DNA of 64,000 nt from Isoetes taiwanensis. Its lineage: Eukaryota > Streptophyta > Lycopodiopsida > Isoetales > Isoetaceae. Location of the stretch: assembly GCA_021234155.1 (NCBI GenBank), contig JAJEKV010000030.1:11714338-11778337 (forward strand), read 5' to 3'. A program made the position numbers and the translations under genes. Every line of letters starts with the position of its first letter. The first letter of the stretch is position 1. Below, piece after piece: positions 10,962-21,618 of the stretch. The notes beneath the pieces are model-generated. The model was not told the origin of the DNA. It did not search any database and saw only the letters and a program-made list of their open reading frames with translations.

Positions 10962-11311
10962 ATGAGCGCGGTTGCAGATCTAAAACCTGCAGGTGTTGAA
11001 ATTGCTGCACAGAAACCCTGCAGATCCTATGATTATCGAAGAGGAAACCAATATTTCAGATGAGATTAGTTTATATTTATGTTAGTTGGTTAGTTTATGT
11101 CAATCTATTTATGTTAGTCTTTTTCTTCTAGTTAGTTTATATTAGTGTGTGTCTTTTATTTTAGTTTTGTAGGTTGCTCATTTATAAGTTTTAATTTTAT
11201 AGGTTTTATAGCTGATATCAATTAATGATATCTTTGTGTTATCCTCTTCCAGACGCTATTCCATGCACTATGAATTTCTCTCTCTAGCGCCTATGAAAAA
11301 GTTCATGCACC
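10962..11311. other. Spacer between recombinase remnant and LINE
   Basis: T-rich sequence with repeated GTTAGTTTAT-like phrases. No gene recognised. The LINE 5' repeat begins at 11312. Confidence 0.35.
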
Positions 11312-11610
11312 GGTAGTACCTTTTTGCTCATATCTGGAGCATCCGAAGTCATATTGGAGTGTTTTTTGGTGCGTTGGAAAGCTTACACCATGATCTTTTC
11401 AATGATTATAGATTGTAGGATTTTTTGGCATATGCTTGATGTTTTTAATCTGATTAATTTGGCTGTTGGTAGTACCTTTTTGCTCATATCTGGAGCGTTC
11501 AAACTCGAATCGGAGTGTTCTTTGGTGCGTTGGAAAGCTTACTTTGTGATATTTCAATGGTATGCATATTGTGGGGGGTTTGGTCGTTGATTTCTTTTGT
11601 AACTCTGCTC
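11312..11610 (+). repeat. LINE 5' leader repeat, two units of about 156 bp
   Basis: GGTAGTACCTTTTTGCTCAT starts at 11312 and again at 11468. Both units carry GGAGTGTT and TTTGGTGCGTTGGAAAGCTT further on. A relative of the second half of the unit (GTGCGTTGGAAAG) also precedes ORF1 of the minus-strand LINE near 61125, so it is a conserved LINE leader, probably promoter-bearing. Confidence 0.8.
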
Positions 11611-11631
11611 CATTTCGGCCCTCTTGAGGCA

Positions 11632-12800
11632 ATGGCTACTTCCATTCCTTTGCAACAACAAGGGGACCCTTCTCTGACGTCTGTTAATCCCTTTGCTCAT
11701 ACATCACCACCTCAATCAAAGCAGCTAGAGTTTGATCGTCGTCATCTCTTCAAGTCTCTAAGATCCACGAACAAATATAACAGCTACACGATAGCTCAGG
11801 GGAACATCCAACATGCATTAGAGGTTCGACACATGGTGCTGATAAGGAGCAGATTGCATCTGCTACAGGTGCTGCAAATGCAAATTGCCCAAAAACACCT
11901 CCAACATGCATTGGAGTTTCAACTCAGGCTGATGAAAGGGAGCAGATTGCTGAGGCATTGACTCCTGAAAATTTACCCAAGGTCCCTCGTCCAGTCCGTC
12001 TTCCTCTCTATGTCAATTTGCAAAGACTTAGAGAATAAGTTTACATTCTTACTGCTATTTTGCAAATGCAGCAATAGGAGATGACACAATTCAGATGTGC
12101 ATTGAGATCTGAATTTGTATAATGACCTTGAAATGCTCACCGACGCAATTGAGGACGCAAAGTTGGAGGAAGCAATTGAGGACGCAAAGTTGGAGTTTGA
12201 TGCTTGTCATATAACTGTGGAGCACCTAATGGTTGATATAGGTAAGCAGAGGCGAGATTCACTCTGCCATATCTCTGATGTGTCTATCAGTTGTAATACT
12301 CGTATGAGAGCATTGGAAGAAAGCCTGACCTGCCAAGTGACTGAGCTTGCTAATGAAACATTTGGTTGAATTGCTGCTTTGGAACATTCTATTCTCATGC
12401 AACCAAGACACCTCCAGCTTCTTCTCCAAAGCATAATGATCCTAACGTGCTTAGTTCATCCTCCTCACAATTTCGACACTCCTATGTAACAGGTATTGCA
12501 TGTACATCTGCTCAGAAGCATCGAGAATACATTGACAGGCATAACCGTCAGTGTCATTTAGTGATTTGTGGCATGCAAGAAGAAGCGTCAGAGGGCTTGC
12601 AACAGAAGGTATAGGCTTTGGTGTTGACTAAATTGGACCACACAATACTAGTTGTGGTTACTGTTGCACACAGGGTAGGAGCATTGCAGCCTCACTGCCC
12701 GCGCATAGTAAAATTTATAGTGTCAAATTTGAGTACTAAAATGGATATCTTAAAGCAGGAAAAGCGATTGAAAGGGACATCTCTGTATTTGGATTTGTAA
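11632..12800 (+). pseudogene. LINE ORF1 remnant
   Basis: Frames from MATSIPLQQQGDPSL (11632) through a charged, coiled-coil-like segment (12115-12369), then RHNRQCHLVICGMQEEASEG and AHRVGALQPHCPRIVKF followed by EKRLKGTSLYLDL (about 12535-12800). The last two match the RRM-type RNA-binding domain of L1-like ORF1 proteins. The frame shifts at least three times. It would have coated LINE RNA. Confidence 0.7.
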
Positions 12801-13135
12801 GTTACTAAATCACAGCAATTAGCAAGATGCCAAGATTTACAAAAGGTCCATGATATTCAGAAGAATGGTGGTAAGTCTGCATTGATCCGTGGACTACTAC
12901 GCATCTTTACACCATCACGTGCAACCTTTGCTGACATGTTTCATCAGGCTACGACTGCTCATACTACTGCTGCTGCAAATCTGCACACGTCAAAGCTGTT
13001 GTTCCATCCTCTGTACCCACATCTTCTCATGCTCAAGGCCCCTCCTCTCACAATGTTGCTAATGGTATACCTGTTGCAACTGCTACTGATATTGCTGCTG
13101 CTGTTACTTCCGTCATGGGCAGAACATACTAGTGT

Positions 13136-14600
13136 GTGTATGTTGTAGGACAGGAGGGCTTTCGTCCAAGCCATTCTACGATAGACCATATTTTCACATT
13201 GCGCATGCTTATTGAATATAGTCGAAGCTTGAAACAAGACCTCTACATATGCTTTGTGGATTTTACTTATGCCTTTGATACAGTCCCTCGCAAGCTTCTT
13301 TGGCAGCACTTGCAAGCACTTGAAGTTCCACAAGACCTCCAAAATGCAGTTTATTGGCTCTATGAAAGGGTCTATGCTAAGTTTCTAGCATCAGGTATCC
13401 AGATCACTAGCAATATTGGAGTACGCCAGGGTTGCCCTCTATCTCTCACTCTTTGGCTTGTGCATTGATCAATTGGAAGAATGGTTTGATCACCATGGGG
13501 CGGAGGCCCACATTTAGCACACTATATCATCAGGCAACTTATGTACGCTGATGGTGTTTCGCTTATGGCACATATCGCTGTTAGTATACAACATCATTTA
13601 CATGCTCTATACAGTTTTTATGAGAACAGAAGCCTGCGTGTTAATCTACAAAACACCAAGCTCTTCATAGTTCAATCTTCTTAACATGATGTTCTAACTT
13701 TGCACTATGATAGCCACGAAATTGAAGTTGTAGATAGCTACAAGTATCTTGATGTAGAGTTCTGTAAGAACGCACTTTGGGAACAGTGTATTACCAAGCG
13801 TATGAGTGCTGGATGGAGAGCACTCTATGTAATGCAAAACAATTGTTTTCAAGCAGATTCATGATTGATCACGAAAAGTTTACTTGTTTCAGGCTTTGGT
13901 AGAACTTGTTTTACTGCATGGTTCTGAAGTATAGGGGCCTGCCATTAGAACTATTGCTTGGGAGAGCTTGGGACGGGTGCAAAAGTCCTTTTTCACTTAC
14001 AACCTAGGAGTCAAAACTATGGTGCCCTATGCTATTCTTTTACAAGAGACATGTTTTTGGTCTCTTCAATATTATGATGAAGCACCATCTCCACTATATC
14101 AGCAAGGTGCATTACATGGATGATGATTGGTACCTTCTTCTCGCGCTTGCCATGGGTGTATCTCCCCAGTGTTTGAAACAATGTTGGAAAGAGAATTGTA
14201 ATGCATAGTTTGCCTTTTGATCTGTGCAACTGGAACAATGCATGGTGCTTGCTAGTTTTGATCCTGAGCTTTTACAACAATATCTCAATGGTCATTTTTC
14301 TCGAAAGATGCGGGGTGCAGTCCAAGTTAAAACTGGTCATTATCATGCACATATAAATCCCACTTTGTCACCAGGATTATTTGCTTGCTTTCTTGTCCAA
14401 GAAAAAGCTTGTAGCTATTGCATCAATTCGCACAGGGTACCACAAGCTACAAATTGATACAGGTAGATGGGAGCGGCCATAATTGCCACAAGAAGTGAGA
14501 TTATATGCATATTGCCAGAGATTATTGAAGACAAAAGCCATACTCTGCTAAGATGTCCTGCTTTTAAAATGGTCATGAATCGTTATTTGACCTAACCATT
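13136..14600 (+). pseudogene. LINE ORF2 reverse transcriptase remnant
   Basis: Starts abruptly at EGFRPSHSTIDHIFTLRM, then DLYICFVDFTYAFDTVPRKL (catalytic Asp region), GVRQGCPLSLTL, and a polymerase active-site box that reads MYADG rather than YADD near 13540. Downstream KYLDVEFCKNALWEQ and further blocks of the thumb and C-terminus are visible in shifting frames. The altered aspartate and the stops make it inactive. Confidence 0.85.
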
Positions 14601-14872
14601 CCATTCCACACTGCCGCAACTTCTCAGAGCCCAACTGTGCATGACTTGGCATTATACATACTTGAGGTTCTAAATGAGCATCTTCGATTATTGAGCCCTC
14701 AGTAGTCATCATCGCCTACTTATATTTTCTTCTTGCTTGTCTAGTATCATCATTACTGCAAGGGTTTTTCCCTTGAAAACCTTTCGAGGCATGGTTTTTT
14801 TAATCATAGTAGTAATGGTTGTACTAGGCCATCATATGGGTCCCATGGCCTCTTGGTCTTCGTAGATATTAA

Positions 14873-14921
14873 AAAATCTATTCTATTCTATTCTATTCTA
14901 TTCTATTCTATTCTATTCTAT
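14873..14921 (+). repeat. (CTATT)n microsatellite tail
   Basis: About eight copies of the pentamer follow ATATTAAAAAAT at the 3' end of the LINE. Some LINE clades end in short tandem repeats rather than poly(A), and this marks the element's 3' boundary. Confidence 0.85.
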
Positions 14922-15649
14922 ACTTTTAGTTTTATAGGTTGCTCATTTAGATTGCTCATTTGTGTTTTTTTTTTCTTTCTACCTAGTTCTTTTAGGTCGC
15001 TCGATCTGTGTTTTAGGTTCTATCTAGTAACTCATTTCTGATCATTTATTTTAGGTTGCTCGACCTGTTTTACCTAGTTCTATTAGTTCTGTTATACCTG
15101 TGAATTCTTTTGGAAGGATGATGAACTTGAGGCAGCTTGAGATCAACAATGATGTATGGAAAAAATGTTTGTAGTCATGTCCTCAATAGAAGGGAGGCAA
15201 CTATATTTCGAATTCAAACATGTCTAACAGTGGTGATCAGTCTTTCATGGGAGTAACCAATAAGAGTTGTGTTTTTCTATCAATTTTGCAAGTCCTTCGC
15301 ATGCCAGATCGATTGTAGACAATGTTTTTGCGACAATACCCAAGATGTCTTGAAGATACCGAACTACTTTGATTGTGTAATGTGAACTTTGTACCTGAAT
15401 AGTTCTATTTTTCTGATGTTATAACTCTGATAAAATTTCAAACTCTGATATTGTTTCAACACTCAAGTGTTTTAATAAAATAGTTTTGACTATAATGTTT
15501 TGAATCAGTGTTAAGATTAAATGTTTAAATTTTAATGTAATATCAGTTGGCGACACCACCAGAGTGCCCGCCTGAAAATTTCAGGTGAAATCACCTAAAA
15601 ATGACCTAGAAAAAACTTACCCCATAATCTTACGTAATTTCTGGGTGGT
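14922..15649. other. Spacer between two LINEs
   Basis: Starts with repeated TTTTAGGTTGCTC phrases related to those before the first LINE (11150-11190), so it may be duplicated flank. No gene recognised. Confidence 0.35.
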
Positions 15650-17149
15650 GAAGGTTACGATTTTGACATGTTTTGACCAAATTCAGATGAACTCCAGAGG
15701 TAGCAAAGAATTGATTGATAGTCTCAAGAAAGAGTTCAATATTAGAAATATTAGCATCCAAGAAAGCAAAAGTATCATCAGTATATTGAGAGATGATGAG
15801 AGAATAATTACTATTTGGCTCTTTTCTAATTTTCGAAAGTGCAGAATAGCCCTGGTTAACATTTCAGCCACAATTAAGAACATATAGGGAGCAAGGGGAC
15901 ATCCTTGTCTCACACCACGAGATAAAGGGAAAAATTGGGAAGGTGTGCCATTTAGGATAACAGCAAAATTTGAATTGATATTCAGACTATGAATATGTAG
16001 CATAATAACAGGGGGTTTTTTTTGTGTTTTTGTACGCTTTTCACAAAGGTTTTCCTAAGATTTCATGGCGTATGCGAATGGATGTACTAATGCGTACATC
16101 TAGAGTGCACCATTTCTTAGTCGTTGATTTAGCTTTTTTTTTTCAATGGTCCAACATCCAAGGGCTCACAACAAAAGCCCTCTTTTTATTTTAGGGGCTA
16201 AACATGCAAGCCTCGTGGATAGCATTTTAGGGCATTTTAGGGCTTTTAATTCCAGACACATATTTGTAGCTTTAGCTTTTGATTCCAGACTGTTCAAGGA
16301 TTTTTGCAAAGATTGCGCTTTGAAAGAGGCCAATATCTAAAAGGACCAGATTACAGCGATTCTAAGATCATTTTTTGAGTAAAAGTTAAGTTCTTTCAAG
16401 GATTTCAAGCTTTTCGGCGATTTAGGGCAAATCCGTGACGAGAATGAGTCAAAGCGGCTTGATTGTGTCTCGGATTGCCTGGGATTACTATAATAGCGGG
16501 GGCATGGATATTAAAATCGGCGATGGATTCTGTAAACCGATGGCGGGGATTTCCACGGCTGTCCAAGGTGCAGCGGAAGTGGAAGAACCCCCTGTTTACG
16601 TATAAGGTGGTCCGACAAAGATATTGGATGTGGAACCTGTGGAGGATCGGTAGAATGGTATCGGCAATTGTGGAGGTGCACCGGAACTGCCGCCCTATTC
16701 CTGTTCAAATCCGGGCAATCCCTAGTTGCTTTGCGGTACAACCGAGCATCTTGGCCGGGGAAGATTTATCGGCAGCTATACAACCCATTTGTTTGATCTC
16801 GAAGATAGTGTTGTGCCCTGGTGGAAAGGATGGGAGGGCGAGAGGTTGCCCCCTGCAGGTGATTTCTCGGCCGACTAGGGGATCTGGAACTTCGAATATC
16901 TTGATCGTCACTACATGGCTTCCATGCGTACTAGGTGAGTCCAAGCTTGTCCTAGAGCGGCTGAAGAACCAAACATTTCGTCCTCTTCGAAAATCTGTTA
17001 GGCTTTTTTCCATACTGACCTTGGGAGAATGCCCTCAAGTATATTTTCCTTCTTTGCGCCTTGCTTCTTGACATCCCTAGAAGATGATTTGTTCGAAGGG
17101 CATCTTCATAAAGACCAATTCGACAAAGAAATGCCTGCCTGTTAGACCT

Positions 17150-17760
17150 ATTTAGCTCCAATTTAGCGACACGAAAGGCTTGAATTCTTCATAAATGTAG
17201 AAGATCCTCTGTTTTTCGAGGGAATCTGTAAAGGCGGCTTTTGCAAAATCACGAGCTTCTGGGTTACAATTTGCGTGCCCAAAGTGTTTGATTTGACAGG
17301 CATTTATGGAATTTACAAGCCAATTGAGATTGGTTTGTGAAAATTTGATTGCCCATCTAACCGGCTGCAGCAAGAAAATGCAACCTTACAAAGTACGTCT
17401 TCAAAGTATGGCAAAGCATACAGTGGAGTATTTCGGCCAGAAATTAGGTTTTTTTTCCAAATGCTTCCACATTGAGTAGGCATCACAACAACCTCTTTGC
17501 TTCTTGCAATCAATATCTGCAGAAGGCTTCAAAGTCTTATTACAGGTGGCCTTAACCAAGCATCCTTGGAGGTACGGTTGCCTAAGACATCACAAACATG
17601 AGGTATTTTAATGTTGATGACTTTGATTAGGCCGAGATAGGTTCTTAGAAAACTAGATTGCTCAGATATATGGTAAATCTGGAGCTCTCGGATCATTCCA
17701 TATTTGTTGGAGATCTTGCACCGGATATTCTGATTATGTGCTTGCATTGATACCAGCACA
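17150..17760 (-). other. Coding-like minus-strand remnant, unidentified
   Basis: Pieces such as NFWPKYSTVCFAIL, RWAIKFSQTNLNWLVNSIN and PEARDFAKAAFTDSLEKQ lie close together in different frames with few stops. The layout and the tryptophan-rich block are faintly reminiscent of hAT/DUF659 transposases. I could not confirm any catalytic motif, so the identity is open. Confidence 0.25.
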
Positions 17761-18084
17761 TGTTATCATATGCACTAGCATATGCACGATAATGTGCAGT
17801 TTACAATATTAGGGGGTATTTTAAACTATTTTGACAGTTGATTCTCTTGAACTAGTGGTACTGGCTTTATATATTGGGCGCCATGGCCCCTTTCAGTAAA
17901 CCTTATGATATTATTGTTTTTGTCCATTTTATAACAGTGTGTTTGCGTATATTTGGGCAGCTCTTGGTATGCAATGGAAATAATTTGTTTGTCTTGTAAT
18001 TAATGGTTAGACCCATAAAGTTTACCTATGTTTGTTTTAGTTAGGGCCCGAAGGGCCCAAAATTTTTTTTTTAATATAATAATC

Positions 18085-18527
18085 CACACACAACTACCAT
18101 TAACATTATTAACATAAACTATTGCATTTAACATATTTAAATTAAAATCCCCCTTAAACCCCCTTTGGTTTGGGTGCATATTCACACGGGGGGTTACGTA
18201 GGGAGGCGTGAGAGCCCCAAAAATATATTTACAATACATGTACAAAATTAACACCATTAAGTACATTCTCTCAAATCTTATAGTATTTTACAAACTTTAA
18301 TATCAAGATACAAAAACTTGTACTTGCATACCCCACAAAGCGAGGATCGCTATGTGCGGTCGGATCTTGGAATAAAAGGCAAATATGCCCATCCGACAGC
18401 TCTCGTTGCCCGGAGTAACCCCCCGTGTGAATATGCACCCAAACCAAAGGGGGTTTAAGGGGGATTTTAATTTAAATATGTTAAATGCAATAGTTTATGT
18501 TAATAATGTTAATGGTAGTTGTGTGTG
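18085..18527. mobile_element. MITE with perfect 113-bp terminal inverted repeats (copy 1)
   Basis: Arms 18085-18197 and 18415-18527 are exact reverse complements, starting CACACACAACTACC and ending ACACGGGGGGTTAC on the inner side. The arms contain CCCCCTTAAACCCCC and TTTGGTTTGGGTGCATATTC. The 217-bp centre is non-coding and homologous, in inverted orientation, to the centre of copy 2. Outside the left arm lies the small palindrome GGGCCCGAAGGGCCC (18044-18058). Perfect arms indicate recent activity or gene conversion. Confidence 0.95.
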
Positions 18528-20168
18528 TAGAATGAAAGCCAAATTTGGTTAGAACAAAGTCAAGAAAATCCCATCTCACAGTATCAAAAGCACGGTTAAG
18601 ATCCAACTTAAGAAGCACACAATTTTGATTGGATATTTTATTCCAATGAAGGCCTTCCATAGCTGTAATGTAATTGTCCAAAATGAATCGATTTGGCAGA
18701 AAGACAGATTGATACTGAGAGATGTTCTTCTAAAAATAAGCCTTGATCCTATTAGCTATAATTTTGGCACAGATTTTGTAGAAAGTGTTAGTGAGGGAAA
18801 GCAGAGAGATTATCCACTTTAGGAATGAGAGCAATGAAACCAGCTAAGATGGAAGGATGAAGATGATTAGCCTCCCAGAAACCTCTCCTCTAACCATGGA
18901 AAGATCAAATTTCATAATATCCCAGAAATGAATATAAAATTCACTTGGCAGACCATCAGGGCCAGGAGATTTGTAGTTTCCAAAGGATTTTAGAATATTG
19001 AGATTTCCTCTTTATTAGGGGAATTAGTTATAGAATCATTTATACAGTCAATTGAAGAAGGAATTATATTGTTCATAAGAGCTAAGAAATCCCTTTCTCT
19101 GGTAGAATCAATTTGTTGAGGAGGCACCTTAGAAAAAAGAGAGGCATAATTGTCCTGAAAGAATGATCTAATGAGTTTAGGATCATCTAAGGTAGTACCT
19201 GCATCAGTTCTCACTTGTGTGATTTCTAAGCAGTCTGATTTTAGCCATTTTGAAAAAGAATTTAAAGCTACCATAATCCATTTCCTTATTAAACTTGACT
19301 TTACATTTAATTGCAGAAATTTTGGCTTCACTTTCCTCAATACTCTTCAGGTAATTCTCAATCAATTCCTCACCGATATGCAGATTAAGATTATAAGGAT
19401 CTTCTTGAAGAAGGGTCCTAATTTCTCTCATTTGGGAGAGTAAACCCTCTTTTTCTTTAAGTCTGGACAGATGTCTACTCTTAGACCATTCCTTAATCCA
19501 ACTCTTAATCCTCTTGATTTTGCAATAAAAATTTCTCATAGATTGCTCATTGGTATCTATGTGAATGTTCTGGTAGAATTCTCTGAAATCCTTGACAAAA
19601 GAGTCATTGGCTAGTAAAGCACAATTGAACTTATAGGAAACACTGCCATCTCTTGGAATTTGAGTTATGTGACGGGTACACAGAAATTGGGGTTGATGGT
19701 CAGAAATAATAGTACCTTCATCACTGGTAACAAAGCAGTTATCCCAGAAAGAAGAATCATGGCTGCAAACATAAAATCTATCCAAAGCACAAAAGACTCT
19801 TTTGTCACCTTTTTGTTTGTTTGACCAAGTAAATGTAGGAGTGGAAGAGGGAACATACACTAAAGAGGAATCAGAGATAAAATTTTCCCAATTTTCCCTT
19901 TCTAAGCTCGACATGTTGATATTGTTACCAAGCTTCATATTCCAGGAAGGAGTGTTGTTAAAATCACCAGCAACAATCCAATCAGAATTGCGACTGTTAT
20001 ACATCCAAGAATGGATCTCAGCCCACAAGATTTCTTTCTCTTTGGGATTGGTGGCATAGATGTTAATAATTCCAAAACTAGAGTCTTGGATAGTATAAAT
20101 AATAGCCTGCCCATTTTAGAGGGGGAATTATAGAAAGAGATATGCTTAAGGTTTTTCCACATCATGAT

Positions 20169-21358
20169 TTTTTTTTTTTTTTTGAGGGAACGAATTTTTT
20201 TGTATTATATAGATAAAATAGTACAATGTATCATGCTCATAGAGAATTACTACAGGAGTAATCTCAACTTCTTCATTCTCTATTTTGCAGAAACTTATTA
20301 GATGCTCTACAGCAGATATACATAAAGCACATGAATTGCTCTTATAGCTGATATGCTTGACGTCCTCGGATTACTCTTCCCACCTGGTAACTAGAAGATG
20401 TATGACAATACAAAGGCTAACCATGCAGGCTCCTGAATGATGTAATCCTCTTAGAGGAAGCAATTGAATACTCCAAAATTTCTTAGGAGAGGAATAGGAA
20501 TATCTAACCTTACTCAGTGCAAGGCATAGCTGAATATCTGAATGACACAACAACAGACTAGAAAGAAGCTCAAGCATCAGTACCTGAGCGAGCACTTCCT
20601 CAAATATATATTTTAGCATAACCAGTTAAGCGTCAGTACTTATTCTGGTCATGAGATTCTTGGCATAGCAGTACCAAGAACCGAGTGCTTAGAATAATCT
20701 TTCACTCAAACATATATTTGAGCACAGCCAGTGAAGCATCTTCTGGTCATGAGGTTCTTGGCATTGCAGTACCAAGAACCGAGTGCTCAAAGATAATCTT
20801 TCTGCCTGCAAATTAGTCATAGAACCTGTTGTCTTTGCATTTCCAATTCAAATCTCAGAAATTATGTACTGTTCAAAAGGGTTCCCCTATCTGAAAAACA
20901 TCTTTCTGATCATCCAATTCATCTATAAGACATTTCTGCTAGAAAGAAATGGTGGAAGAGAAAGACCATGAATGGATTTTTCCAAGAAACTGGATTTTAC
21001 TTTCTATATGATATAAATAAACCTTTTTCAAATCTTACAGCTTCTTTCCTTCTTCACCTTATAGGCCGACCTCCAACTGCTCTGCTGGATTTACCCTTTC
21101 AGCTTGTCTACTCCAGAGGAATAGATGTAAAAAGAAGGAAACCACGTTAGTGGACCTGCTGTAGAATTGCCGCCGGAAAAAGGAAGAAATACATGCATAT
21201 GTTGTTCAGTCCCAGAAAAAATCTGTCCATCTGCCTTGCTAGCATCCAGAAGCACTGATTTTGCTGCATAGATCCGCTGTGATGGCTTGCGGGAGGGAGG
21301 GCGGCCGCTGCCCTCTAGCCGGCCAAGAACGGCGCCTTAGGCGCTAACGGCATTTTCC
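20169..21358 (-). mobile_element. Poly(A) retroposon with 12-bp target duplication
   Basis: CCACATCATGAT occurs on both sides (20157-20168 and 21359-21370). On the minus strand the insert begins GGAAAATGCCGTTAGCGCC and ends ATTCGTTCCCTC followed by about 15 A. Excision would rejoin the LINE endonuclease frame as VDLIMMWKNLKHISF. There is no long open frame, so it is a SINE-like, non-autonomous LINE-mobilised or processed-transcript insertion. The 5' part is GC-rich and the body AT-rich. It contains an internal tandem duplication near 20640-20800 marked by CAGTACCAAGAACCGAGTGC. Confidence 0.9.
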
Positions 21359-21618
21359 CCACATCATGATAAGGTCAACATTCCTACCACTAGCTTCAAT
21401 CCAGATGGAAGAGGCACCAGGGTAAATCCCATCACCAAGATTGGAGATTTCAAATTTGGGAAGCTTGGCTTCCTGAAGAAGGATAACATCAGCATTGTAA
21501 TTTCTGACTTGGGAGATAATTCTCCTCCTTTTAAGAGGGCCTTTGATACCCCTAACATTCCAAGAGAGAATCTTCATAAGAAGGGCTAAGAACATGAAGG
21601 AAAAGTTAAAGGGAGAAA

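Larger units (their letters stand above)
11312..14921 (+). mobile_element. LINE retrotransposon, internally deleted and decayed
   Basis: Order: tandemly repeated 5' leader (11312-11610), ORF1 (from ATG 11632 to about 13130), then directly the middle of the reverse transcriptase (13136 on), the rest of ORF2 with a zinc-knuckle-like C-terminus near 14550, a 3' tail and a pentanucleotide microsatellite (14873-14921). The entire endonuclease and N-terminal RT are missing. ORF1 resembles L1-type RNA-binding proteins, with a coiled-coil-like region and an RRM-like part; the RT resembles elements with a GFRPSHSTIDHIF entry motif. Numerous stops and frameshifts make it non-autonomous. Confidence 0.85.
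16003..18527. mobile_element. 2.5-kb insertion block within LINE reverse transcriptase
   Basis: The LINE frame stops after FVLTKFGFHST at 18528 and resumes with HIHSLNINSNFAVILNG at about 16002, so everything between is inserted. The left edge TAGCATAATAACAGGGGGTT recurs reversed at 28593-28612 and, with one change, at 54623-54642. Interior DNA at 16083-16109 (GTACTAATGCGTACATC) recurs reversed at 28498-28522. The right edge is the MITE at 18085-18527. The flanking bases share only TAG, so a 3-bp target duplication is possible but not proven. Whether this is one transposon or several nested ones is unresolved. The frame at 16463-17071 has no recognisable motif. Confidence 0.6.

Noticed and set aside
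13136-13468. Short RT as a domesticated gene
   Set aside because: It is continuous with other decayed LINE parts and its active-site box is altered to YADG.
16463-17071. 202-codon plus-strand open frame
   Set aside because: No family motif, another frame looks equally coding-like, and it lies inside an insertion within a LINE.
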